From positions 257 to 41,175 of the forward strand of contig PLUM01000098.1 in the NCBI GenBank assembly GCA_003165465.1: a DNA stretch of 40,919 nucleotides, read 5' to 3'. How positions within the stretch are numbered: position 1 is the first letter of the stretch; every line of letters begins with the position of its first letter. Origin of the DNA: Acidobacteriota bacterium (GTDB taxonomy: Bacteria; Acidobacteriota; Terriglobia; Acidiferrales; UBA7541). Both the position numbers and the translations under genes were made by a program. Below, one piece after another: positions 15,847-23,009 of this stretch. The notes under the pieces were generated by a model that had not been told where the DNA came from, searched no databases, and saw only the letters and a program-made list of their open reading frames with translations.

Positions 15847-15928
15847 CGTGCATCTCTCTTTCGTGAGCCAGAGCCGGCGAGACGCCAGCGCTACTAAAAT
15901 CTTTGTGGGACATCCTGGCAATCCGGGC

Positions 15929-16276
15929 TTAGCTCGGCAGATGCGGCACGACCAGTTGGAAAAGCTTCAGGAGAGCCGTGCCGGCATGCTTGATGGCCAC
16001 GGATTCCGAAGGCCCGACGTACACGCCCGCGCCCTTTTTCACGCCGTGATCCTTGGAGTTCATCGTGATGGTGGCCTCGCCCTCCATCAGATAGACCAGT
16101 TGATGCGTATTGGCGTCGGACCGCACATCCAGTTTCTCGCCGGCATTCAGCCAGCGAAGCGAGCCGACCACGTTCTTCGCGCCGCAGAGCCGGCTGTTCA
16201 GAACTTCCGCGAACTCGCCCGCGCCGGGAACTTTGACATGCGAAATCTTATTGGTATCGATAAATGTCAGTGACAT
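15929..16276 (-). CDS. Small cupin-domain protein (ligand-poor)
   Basis: A 115-residue single-domain cupin. The strand pattern SLRWLNAGEKLDVRSDANTH, QLVYLMEGEATITM, GAGVYVGPSESVAIKHAG is typical. In standard cupins the first motif supplies HxH and Glu; here the positions read DVRSDANTHQ, so at least two of the usual ligands are replaced. The second motif His (IKHAG) is kept. It may bind metal weakly or act as a sensor or ligand binder. It lies 100 bases downstream of another cupin on the same strand, which has complete ligands. Confidence 0.75.
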   Translation of the reverse strand: MSLTFIDTNKISHVKVPGAGEFAEVLNSRLCGAKNVVGSLRWLNAGEKLDVRSDANTHQLVYLMEGEATITMNSKDHGVKKGAGVYVGPSESVAIKHAGTALLKLFQLVVPHLPS

Positions 16277-16376
16277 TGCGGATCAATCCTTTCGATCGTC
16301 GATCAGGAATTCGCCGGCATTCAAATTTGCCGATTCCCACGGCCCATTTCGACAGGCATTTCGCCTGGCCGCGCGA

Positions 16377-16784
16377 TTAACTCTGCAACCACACGCCGCC
16401 GTCCACGCGTTCCCACTTCAGGTCGTCGGGCGTGCCTTCGAGGATGGTGGTCTGAAAGCGGTTGGGGGCCTGGAACTCGAAGTAAAAGAGCGGCTCGAGC
16501 GCCCGCAGGCGGTGCTTCTCTTCCGCGGGAATGAAGACCATCATGCCGGGACCGATCTCGCGCGTTCCTTCCTCGTCCTGCACGGTGGCTTTGCCTTCCA
16601 TGATGAAATAAAAATGTTCGCAGTTTTTGTGCATGTGATAGGGAGATGCGGCGCCCTGCTTGTAGTGCATGATCCCCGCCAGCATGTCGTCTATCTTGGT
16701 GAGCTCCTTATTGACGAAAAAAACGCGCTCGCGGCCATTGGACAGCAGCCTGGGCAGTTGATCTTCGTTGAAAATATATGCCAT
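16377..16784 (-). CDS. Cupin-domain protein with full metal site
   Basis: A 135-residue cupin from ATG 16784; GGGAGG lies 8 bases upstream, and an in-frame ATG at 16799 has none. The metal motif is complete: PYHMHKNCEHFYFIMEG supplies two His and a Glu or His, and GPGMMVFIPAEEKHRLRA supplies the last His. Small stand-alone cupins of this form include dioxygenases acting on aromatics or sugars, isomerases, and binding proteins. Its position between a PQQ dehydrogenase and a second cupin suggests a role in oxidising or isomerising a small organic acid, which is an inference. Confidence 0.82.
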   Translation of the reverse strand: MAYIFNEDQLPRLLSNGRERVFFVNKELTKIDDMLAGIMHYKQGAASPYHMHKNCEHFYFIMEGKATVQDEEGTREIGPGMMVFIPAEEKHRLRALEPLFYFEFQAPNRFQTTILEGTPDDLKWERVDGGVWLQS

Positions 16785-16962
16785 TACTCGGCCTCCCATT
16801 TGAATCGGAAAACACGGGGCAGACGGCTCCACGCAAACCACGCCATCGCCCGTATTGCGCCATCTTCATTTGCAACAGCTTGCAACGATCGAAGGCGCAC
16901 ATGCTAACAGTTTTTGCGCGGCACTTCCAGATGCGCGCGCGTCTCGGCACCCGCCGCCGGAG

Positions 16963-18636
16963 CTACTTTTTCGGAAGTCCGAAAACCGTCACCGTGGGAT
17001 TGCCGCCGATGACTTCGGGAAAATTCTTATGGCCAATAACGTTGCCGTCGCCGGAAACGACCGCGACATATTGAATGTTGTGCGCGGAATAGGTGATGAC
17101 TCCGCCCTGAATCGAGTCGCCCATATCGTAGTGCAGCAAAACTTTGCCCGATGGCGCGTCCACCGCGTCGAAATAGCCTCCGACTTCTCCCGTAAAAATA
17201 AGGTCGGAAGCCGTAATCGCAACGCCGGCGACGAGCGGCGTGGGCGCTTCGTATCTCCAGCGCTCTTTTCCGGTCGCGGCGTCGAAGCCCGTCAAGCGGC
17301 CGCGCGATCCGGTAAAAGCACCGTGATCGATGGGCCCGCCAAAGTAGCTTTTCTCGCCCGTATTCGCCTTCTCGATGCTGGGCGGCTCCTTATCCTTCAT
17401 GTTCATGGAGCACCACTGGTCGTTGGCCGGCACAACGATCAGGCTGAGCTTGGGGCTGAATGCCCCGCTGTTCCACTCGTTTCCTCCCAGGATTCCTGGG
17501 CAGACTTTGATCGGCGTGTTGGTGAGCGGCGTTTCCGCGTTCAGCTGCATGGTGAAGGGAACGCTGTAGACAAGCTTGTGCGTTTCGCCATCAACCACGC
17601 GGAGAATGCCGTCCTTTCCGGACGAGGCGATCATGGTGCGAGAATTCACCTTGAAGATCGGATTGACATGCGTGATGTCGTAGTCGTCCACATCGTGCGG
17701 AATAAACTGGTTATACCAAAGCAAGTGGCCGGTCTTGCCGTCCAGCGCGATGATGGAATTCGTGTACAGGTTGATGCCGGGCCGCGCGTCGTCATAAAAA
17801 TCGGGCGCCGGATTGCCGCCCGCAACGTAAAGAATTCCCTTCTCCGTGTCGTACGACTGCGGAGTCCACAGCGCGCCGCCCGCGTGCTTGCGCGCTTCCG
17901 GATCGGGGCCCCAGGTATCCGCGCCCGGCTCGCCGTCCCGCGGAATAATGTTGAATTTCCAGACCGGCTCGCCATCGCTCAATTGGAACGCGCCAATCCA
18001 TCCGCTGCCAGCCCGCTCCGAACCCGCGGGGCCGATGTAGATCGTGTCGCCGGTCACGAGCGGCGGCATGGCGATGAAAAAGCCTCCATTGGGATCGGCG
18101 ATCTGCTTGGCCCAGAGAAGGCTCCCGCTCTCGGCATCCAGCGCGATCAGATAATTATCTCCGGTGCCGCGAATAATTTTTCCATTGGCGAGGGCCGCGC
18201 CGCGATTGGGATGAACGCGATCGATATCGCGCGGCTTCCATTCGTAGGACCACAAAACATGGCAGTCGGCCGCGTCCAGCGCGACGGTGTAGTGGTCGCT
18301 CGTCGCGTACAGGACGCCCGCGGAAACGATGGGCGCGGATTCGGAAGGCACTTTTTCCGGAAACGTGTACGAGCAGGCCTTGGCGAGCCGATTGACATTG
18401 CCCGGCGTGATTTGATTCAGCGGGCTATAGCGCGTTCCGTTTAAATCGCGATCCGCGTAAATCCAATCGCCATTGTTATCGGCCTGCGCGGGACTCGCGG
18501 AAACCGTCAGCCCGCGAACATGGCCGATTGTGCCAAACGAGATCGCCAGCGCCAGCGCAAAAAAAGAGATTGCCGCGACCGATCGCACGGCTGTTGCTCG
18601 AACGTGGGAAGCGTTCTTCGTCATTTTATTGCTCAT
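16963..18636 (-). CDS. PQQ-dependent alcohol dehydrogenase, DYD (lanthanide-type) signature
   Basis: A 557-residue periplasmic quinoprotein of the methanol/ethanol dehydrogenase family. Residues 1-50 are a long signal region (hydrophobic 18-40, cut after SPAQA). An eight-bladed propeller follows, with tryptophan-docking phrases such as LIALDAESGSLLWA and IALDGKTGHLLWYNQ. Metal and catalytic residues by alignment to known dehydrogenases: Glu207 in GPAGSERAG, Asn275 in AGGNPAPD, Asp318 in DDYD, and the extra Asp320 two residues later. That DxD is the hallmark of lanthanide-using XoxF/PedH enzymes, where calcium enzymes have Ala, Ser or Thr. No cytochrome c domain is fused. The upstream DNA has AGGATCAAT twice, 12 bases apart, the nearer one acting as ribosome binding site. 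A LysR gene is divergent. Confidence 0.88.
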   Translation of the reverse strand: MSNKMTKNASHVRATAVRSVAAISFFALALAISFGTIGHVRGLTVSASPAQADNNGDWIYADRDLNGTRYSPLNQITPGNVNRLAKACSYTFPEKVPSESAPIVSAGVLYATSDHYTVALDAADCHVLWSYEWKPRDIDRVHPNRGAALANGKIIRGTGDNYLIALDAESGSLLWAKQIADPNGGFFIAMPPLVTGDTIYIGPAGSERAGSGWIGAFQLSDGEPVWKFNIIPRDGEPGADTWGPDPEARKHAGGALWTPQSYDTEKGILYVAGGNPAPDFYDDARPGINLYTNSIIALDGKTGHLLWYNQFIPHDVDDYDITHVNPIFKVNSRTMIASSGKDGILRVVDGETHKLVYSVPFTMQLNAETPLTNTPIKVCPGILGGNEWNSGAFSPKLSLIVVPANDQWCSMNMKDKEPPSIEKANTGEKSYFGGPIDHGAFTGSRGRLTGFDAATGKERWRYEAPTPLVAGVAITASDLIFTGEVGGYFDAVDAPSGKVLLHYDMGDSIQGGVITYSAHNIQYVAVVSGDGNVIGHKNFPEVIGGNPTVTVFGLPKK

Positions 18637-18722
18637 TTAATTGATCCTTTTATTGATCCTAGTATCGGAAGCTGGAAGCGTGAATAAATCCGCCGCGGTC
18701 ACTTTCTTTCGATTGCGGCTGT

Positions 18723-18750
18723 TTGTCAAGCATTGTCAAGCGTTGTGATG
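18723..18750. promoter_or_regulatory. Tandem 10-base direct repeats between divergent PQQ dehydrogenase and LysR genes
   Basis: TTGTCAAGCA at 18723-18732, TTGTCAAGCG at 18733-18742 and a decayed third TTGTGATGAT at 18743-18752 follow each other with exact 10-base period. One helical turn per repeat would put all three on one face of the DNA. It lies 87-113 bases before the LysR start and about 90 bases from the dehydrogenase start, so an operator for one or both promoters is plausible. It does not look like a classic T-N11-A LysR box. Confidence 0.35.
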
Positions 18751-18839
18751 ATCAGTTCGCTGGTTTTTCCGTTTGCAGGATAAGATATGCGGGGGAACAA
18801 GCCCCCGCGAGATTCGAGGGCGGATCGGAACCGGCAACC

Positions 18840-19760
18840 ATGGAGAATTTCCGTCTCAAGGTGTTCCGCACCGTCGCGGAAAAACTAAGTTTTCGCGAGG
18901 CCGCCGAGGCGCTCCTGCTGACTCAGCCCGCCGTCACTTTGCAAATCAAGGCCCTCGAAGAAGAACTCGCTATCCGGCTCTTTGACCGCAGCGGAAGCCG
19001 AATCGTTCTGACCGAAGCGGGCAGGCGGCTCCTCAAACACGCAAACAAGCTGGCGTCTCTGGCCAAAGAAGCCGACCGGGATCTGGCGGAACTCAGGGGA
19101 GTGGAAAGCGGGACGCTGCACATCGGCGCGTCCACGACCATCGCGCAGTATTTTTTGCCCCGGCTCCTCGGAGAATTTGGCAGATTGAATCCTCGCACGT
19201 CGGTTTCCGTGGTAAGCGGAAACACCACGGAAATTGTGGAAGCCCTCGTGAAGGGGACTATTGCCCTGGGGTTGGTGGAAGGCCCGGCGCTGCGCCGCGG
19301 AATACGCGTTGAACCATTCCTTGCCGACGAAATTGTGATGATTCTGCCCGCGCTGCACGAGTGGGTGGGACAGATCGTTCCCAAGGATCAGTTGAGCCGG
19401 GAGCCGCTGATTTTTCGCGAGAAGGGATCCGGCACGCGCCACGTGGTGGAAAGCGCATTGCGCCGCGCAAATATCCCACTCAAGAAATTGCACATTGCCA
19501 TGGAACTCGATTCGACCGAGGCCATCAAGGAAGTCATCGAAGCGGGCCTCGGCGTCGGTTTCGTATCGGCGCGAGCGATTCAAAAGGAACTCAAGCTGGG
19601 AATACTCCGCGAAGGCTCCGTCGAGGGATTGCGCATCGAACGCAACTTTTCCATTATCCGACTGCCGGGGGCGCAAGCATCCGGCCTGGCGGGGGCTTTC
19701 CTCCAGTATTTGCGCGATGTCTGTGAACGCTCCGCCCTCCGCACGCGTCCCGTCCGATAA
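18840..19760 (+). CDS. LysR-family transcriptional regulator (YeiE-like)
   Basis: A 306-residue regulator from ATG 18840; the open frame extends upstream to 18723 but the winged-helix domain begins here. Residues 1-60 form the DNA-binding domain (FRTVAEKLSFREAAEALLLT, QPAVTLQIKALEEELAIRLF), and residues 90-295 the periplasmic-binding-like effector domain (GTLHIGASTTIAQYFLPRLL at its start, GLGVGFVSARAI near its end). It has the CysB/CbbR-like style. The next gene, 161 bases downstream, is a YeiH-type transporter, the same pair as yeiE-yeiH in E. coli. The likely target is therefore that gene, and possibly the divergent quinoprotein. Confidence 0.9.
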   Translation: MENFRLKVFRTVAEKLSFREAAEALLLTQPAVTLQIKALEEELAIRLFDRSGSRIVLTEAGRRLLKHANKLASLAKEADRDLAELRGVESGTLHIGASTTIAQYFLPRLLGEFGRLNPRTSVSVVSGNTTEIVEALVKGTIALGLVEGPALRRGIRVEPFLADEIVMILPALHEWVGQIVPKDQLSREPLIFREKGSGTRHVVESALRRANIPLKKLHIAMELDSTEAIKEVIEAGLGVGFVSARAIQKELKLGILREGSVEGLRIERNFSIIRLPGAQASGLAGAFLQYLRDVCERSALRTRPVR

Positions 19761-19845
19761 GTCCACCCGATAAGTCTAATTGAAGGCTCATAAGAATTGC
19801 TGCTTGGACCCGCTTCTCCGCGCCCGGCCATACTGTTTTTGGGTA

Positions 19846-19895
19846 AGGAGGAGGCAAACGTGCCCAGCCACTCCGCCCCCTTGAGCACTCATTGA
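19846..19895 (+). promoter_or_regulatory. Mini open frame with very strong ribosome binding site upstream of yeiH-like gene
   Basis: AGGAGGAGG at 19846-19854 is among the strongest Shine-Dalgarno matches in the window. Five bases later, GTG at 19860 opens an 11-codon frame (MPSHSAPLSTH) ending at TGA 19893-19895. The transporter ATG is 26 bases further on and has its own AGGGA. This could be a leader peptide controlling the transporter, or a leftover site. Nothing else supports translation. Confidence 0.3.
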
Positions 19896-19921
19896 TCTCG
19901 TATTGAGCACGCAGGGAAACC

Positions 19922-20854
19922 ATGCTGAATACCAAGACGCTCTTTTTTGTGGGATTGATTCTTTGCGCCAGCGGCGTCCTCTCCCCGCCCGTTGCCCTTC
20001 TCCTGGGCCTGTTCTTTGGATTTTGGTTCGCGCATCCCTATGACGCGGATAGCCGCGCCCTTTCCAAATTTCTCCTGCAAGCCTCGGTCGTGGGCATGGG
20101 CTTCGGCATGAACCTGCACGAGGTCATACGCACGGGGCGGAGCGGCTTCCTCTACACGGCCGCGGGAATCGCGTTCGCCCTGACGGCTGGGCTGCTCGCC
20201 GGGCGTTTGCTGAAAGTGAAGCAAAAAGCGTCCGCACTTATTTCCGTGGGCACGGCCATCTGCGGAGGAAGCGCGATTGCCGCCATCGCTCCAATCCTCC
20301 AGGCCAACCAGGAAGAGACCGCCGTGTCGCTGGGCACGATTTTTATTTTGAATTCCATCGCGCTGCTGATTTTTCCGCCAATCGGACACACTTTGCACCT
20401 TTCCCAGCAACAGTTCGGGCTTTGGTCCGCGCTGGCGATCCACGATACGAGTTCGGTCGTGGGCGCGACTTCCCACTACGGCCCCGAAGCTCTCGTTGTC
20501 GGCATCACGGTCAAGCTGACGCGCGCGCTCTGGATCATCCCCGTTGCACTGGGCGCAGCCGCGGTGCATCGCTCCAAGAACCGCATTCAGTGGCCGTATT
20601 TCATTCTCCTGTTTGGTCTCGCAACCATCGTGAACTCTTACCTTCCATCGCTTGCAGGATTTTCCAAAATCCTGAACAACCTCGGAAAGCTGGGCCTTAC
20701 CGCCACGCTCTTCCTGATCGGAACCAGTATTTCGCGGGCTACCTTGAAGCAAGTGGGAGTTCGGCCATTGCTGCAGGGTATCTTTCTGTGGATCCTTGTG
20801 GGGACCGTGTCGCTGTGGCTGATCGTTATCGGCGTTGTTTCTCTGCACAGCTAG
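19922..20854 (+). CDS. YeiH/PSE family putative sulfate exporter
   Basis: A 310-residue inner-membrane protein with about ten transmembrane helices, family UPF0324 (putative sulfate exporter). Recognisable phrases are LLQASVVGMGFGMNLHEV (helix 3), ISVGTAICGGSAIAAIAPIL (the Gly-rich re-entrant signature), AIHDTSSVVGATSHYGPEA and VKLTRALWIIPVALGAAAV. The start ATG 19922 has AGGGAAACC in front. The family's substrate is not firmly proven; sulfur compounds have been proposed. It follows a LysR gene as in enterobacterial yeiE-yeiH, so transcription is probably controlled by that regulator. Confidence 0.9.
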   Translation: MLNTKTLFFVGLILCASGVLSPPVALLLGLFFGFWFAHPYDADSRALSKFLLQASVVGMGFGMNLHEVIRTGRSGFLYTAAGIAFALTAGLLAGRLLKVKQKASALISVGTAICGGSAIAAIAPILQANQEETAVSLGTIFILNSIALLIFPPIGHTLHLSQQQFGLWSALAIHDTSSVVGATSHYGPEALVVGITVKLTRALWIIPVALGAAAVHRSKNRIQWPYFILLFGLATIVNSYLPSLAGFSKILNNLGKLGLTATLFLIGTSISRATLKQVGVRPLLQGIFLWILVGTVSLWLIVIGVVSLHS

Positions 20855-20888
20855 TGAATGTCGCTGCGGTGCGTGGCCTGACAAAGAT

Positions 20889-20966
20889 CCCGCCTCTGAA
20901 GAGGCGGGCTACAGCATCTCGCCCCCACGTTCGCAAATGCTGTAGCCCGGGTCTTCAGACCCGGGG
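20889..20966. repeat. Palindromic intergenic repeat, family B, copy 2
   Basis: CCCGCCTCTGAAGAGGCGGG then CTACAGC at the left and GCTGTAGCCCGGGTCTTCAG with ACCCGGGG at the right. These are the same two hairpins as copy 1 (13367) in the reverse orientation. The spacer (20914-20938) is unrelated to that of copy 1, so only the arms are conserved. It begins 34 bases after the yeiH-like stop and could serve as its terminator; the last hairpin is followed by CTTTTGC. Confidence 0.85.
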
Positions 20967-21157
20967 CTTTTGCTGCGTTCGAGAATCACCTTCTTTAGGC
21001 GATCATCTCCAAAATCTGCCGATGGATTCCAAATTGAGGGATGCAACAGCTTCCACTCACATTTGATATTTGAGCATCGGCGCATATAATGCCTCAGGAC
21101 TTCACGAAGGAACTGCGAATCTGCCACGAAAATATGGAGAAAGAAAGGGTGAAACTC

Positions 21158-21862
21158 ATGGAAGAGCCGAAAGAACCAAAAAATTCCGACCCGAAGGCGC
21201 TTGTGGACCGGCGCGATTTTATCGGCGGAGCGACCGTGCTGGCGGGAACCTCGCTGCTCGGGCTCGCGCCCGCGGCACGCGCCGAGGCTGCCGAAGGCGT
21301 GGCGGACCGCATGCCTCCGATCCCGGCGGACAAATGGACGGAAGCGCAAAAGAAGGCCGCCGAGGAAATCACTTCGGGGCCGCGCAAAGAACTGGTGGGG
21401 CCATTCATCCCGCTCTTGCGAAGCCCGGAGTTCATGAGCCGGCTGCAAAAAGTGGGCGAGTACCTGCGCTACAACACCAAACTCGGATCGAACATCAGCG
21501 AGTTCATCATCCTGCTGATCGCGCGGCAATGGACGCAGCAATTCGAATGGTATTCGCACGAAGCGCTGGCCCTGAAAGCGGGGATTAAAGCGGAAACCAT
21601 CAAGGCCATTGCCGAGGGGAGCCGTCCCGCCGCCATGACGCCGGACGAAGATGCGATCTACGAATACATCGCCGAGCTTCGTTTACACCAGAGCGTGAGC
21701 GATCCGGTCTACGCGCGGATCATGAACCGGTTCGGAGAGCAGGGAGTGATCGACATTACCGGGTTGTGCGGCTATTACACGCTACTTGGCATGCTCATGA
21801 ATGTGGCGCGGACTCCGTTGCCGGCGGGAAAAACGCCGCCGCTCGCTGCGTTTCCGCAGTGA
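21158..21862 (+). CDS. Exported carboxymuconolactone decarboxylase-like protein
   Basis: A 234-residue protein starting at ATG 21158 (AAAGGG 8 bases upstream; earlier in-frame ATGs at 21089 and 21134 lack such a site). A Tat-like signal, DRRDFIGGATVLAGTSLLGL, ends at ARAEA near residue 45. The mature domain is an all-helical CMD/AhpD fold: NISEFIILLIARQWTQQFEW followed by YSHEALALKAGI gives the conserved E-W...H...A...G, and the last helices carry GLCGYYTLLGMLMNVAR. It lacks the AhpD CxxC, so it is on the lactone decarboxylase side of the family rather than a peroxidase. Relatives act on ring-opened aromatic acids. Export is unusual for the family. Confidence 0.85.
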   Translation: MEEPKEPKNSDPKALVDRRDFIGGATVLAGTSLLGLAPAARAEAAEGVADRMPPIPADKWTEAQKKAAEEITSGPRKELVGPFIPLLRSPEFMSRLQKVGEYLRYNTKLGSNISEFIILLIARQWTQQFEWYSHEALALKAGIKAETIKAIAEGSRPAAMTPDEDAIYEYIAELRLHQSVSDPVYARIMNRFGEQGVIDITGLCGYYTLLGMLMNVARTPLPAGKTPPLAAFPQ

Positions 21863-21863
21863 A

Positions 21864-21943
21864 GTAGCACAGGCTTCAGCCTGTGTTCTTTTGACTTTAG
21901 CCCGCGCAAAATTCAAACCCACACAGGCTGAAGCCTGCGCTAC
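21864..21943 (+). repeat. Palindromic intergenic repeat, family A, copy 2
   Basis: An 80-base unit with arms GTAGCACAGGCTTCAGCCTG and CAGGCTGAAGCCTGCGCTAC. The core TTCTTTTGACTTTAGCCC is shared with copy 1. It begins 1 base after the preceding stop codon and ends 21 bases before the next start, so it fills the entire gap between two same-strand genes. Confidence 0.9.
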
Positions 21944-21964
21944 GCGAGCAATCTGAGTTAACAC

Positions 21965-22996
21965 ATGCGGTTGGTCACATTTCAACATCACGGGTTACAG
22001 GAAATCGGCGCTCTTGTGCGCGAAGACGCGGAAATAGTCCGTCTGCAAGCCGCCGAACAACTTCGCGCCGGCGAAGAAAATCCTCATCTGCAAACGATGC
22101 TCGCATTTTTGCGCGGCGCGAGCGAGGCGCGGGACGCGGCGCAGAGAGCCGTCGAGTTCGCTTTATCGCAGCGGCCCGACGGTGTCTCGATCAAGCGAGC
22201 GGACGCCGAGCTGCTCTCCCCTGTTCCCCGCCCCGAATCGATTCGGGAATTCATGGTGTTCGAGCAGCACGTGATCAACTGCACGCGCCGCTTCGAGATG
22301 CCTCGCTGGATGGCGGCGGCAGATCGCCTGGTGGAGAAGATACTCGGCCGCAAGGCCACGCTGGCGTACCGCAAGGCGCGGCCATGGTACGAGCGGCCCG
22401 TCTATTACAAGGGCAACCGCATGAGCGTGATCGGCGACGGCGCACGCGTGACGATTCCCCGTTACACGAAAACGTTCGATTGGGAACTGGAGTTCGGCAT
22501 TTTCCTGTGCAATGAGGGACGCGACATTCCCCGGGAAAAGGCGCGCGATTTTATCGGCGGCTACACCATCTTCAACGATTTTTCCGCGCGCGACATTCAA
22601 AAACGGGAAATGGGCGGGCGGCTCGGCCCCGCGAAAGGAAAAGATTTCGATGGCGGCAATGCGATTGGCCCCGTGCTCGTCACGCCCGATGAAATTCCCG
22701 ATCCCTACAATCTGGCGATGCGAGCGCGCGTGAACGGAAAAGAAGTTTCGTACGGACACACCAGCGGCATGAGGTGGACGTTCGAGGAATTGATTGCCTA
22801 CGTTTCTCGGGACGAGACGCTGTATCCCGGCGAATTTTTTGGCTCGGGCACGGGAACGGTTCCGGAATCGGGAGCAAACCGCTGCTGCTGCGGACTGGAA
22901 ATGGGACGTTTCCTAAAAGCCGGAGACACGATTGAACTGGAAGTGGAAAAGATCGGCAAGCTGACCAACTTCGTTGCGGGCAATCCTGGCTCCTAG
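21965..22996 (+). CDS. Fumarylacetoacetate hydrolase (FAH) family protein
   Basis: A 343-residue enzyme with an N-terminal FAH_N-like domain (about 1-100, opening MRLVTFQHHGLQEIGALV) and the C-terminal FAH fold (about 130-338). Metal ligands of the fold are present: WELEFGIFLCNEG (two Glu), FNDFSARDIQKREMGG (Asp and Arg), plus the KDFDGGNAIGPVLVTPDEI and FGSGTGTVPESG signatures that close the active site. Such enzymes hydrolyse or decarboxylate 2-oxo or 1,3-diketo acids from aromatic or sugar catabolism. There is no signal peptide. No clear ribosome binding site is seen; the repeat copy lies directly before the start. It ends 13 bases from the convergent chitosanase stop. Confidence 0.88.
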   Translation: MRLVTFQHHGLQEIGALVREDAEIVRLQAAEQLRAGEENPHLQTMLAFLRGASEARDAAQRAVEFALSQRPDGVSIKRADAELLSPVPRPESIREFMVFEQHVINCTRRFEMPRWMAAADRLVEKILGRKATLAYRKARPWYERPVYYKGNRMSVIGDGARVTIPRYTKTFDWELEFGIFLCNEGRDIPREKARDFIGGYTIFNDFSARDIQKREMGGRLGPAKGKDFDGGNAIGPVLVTPDEIPDPYNLAMRARVNGKEVSYGHTSGMRWTFEELIAYVSRDETLYPGEFFGSGTGTVPESGANRCCCGLEMGRFLKAGDTIELEVEKIGKLTNFVAGNPGS

Positions 22997-23009
22997 CACG
23001 ACGCGCGGA

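Noticed and set aside
19889-20884. 331-codon minus-strand open frame opposite the YeiH transporter
   Set aside because: It is highly charged and low-complexity, and the plus strand encodes a clear ten-helix membrane protein.
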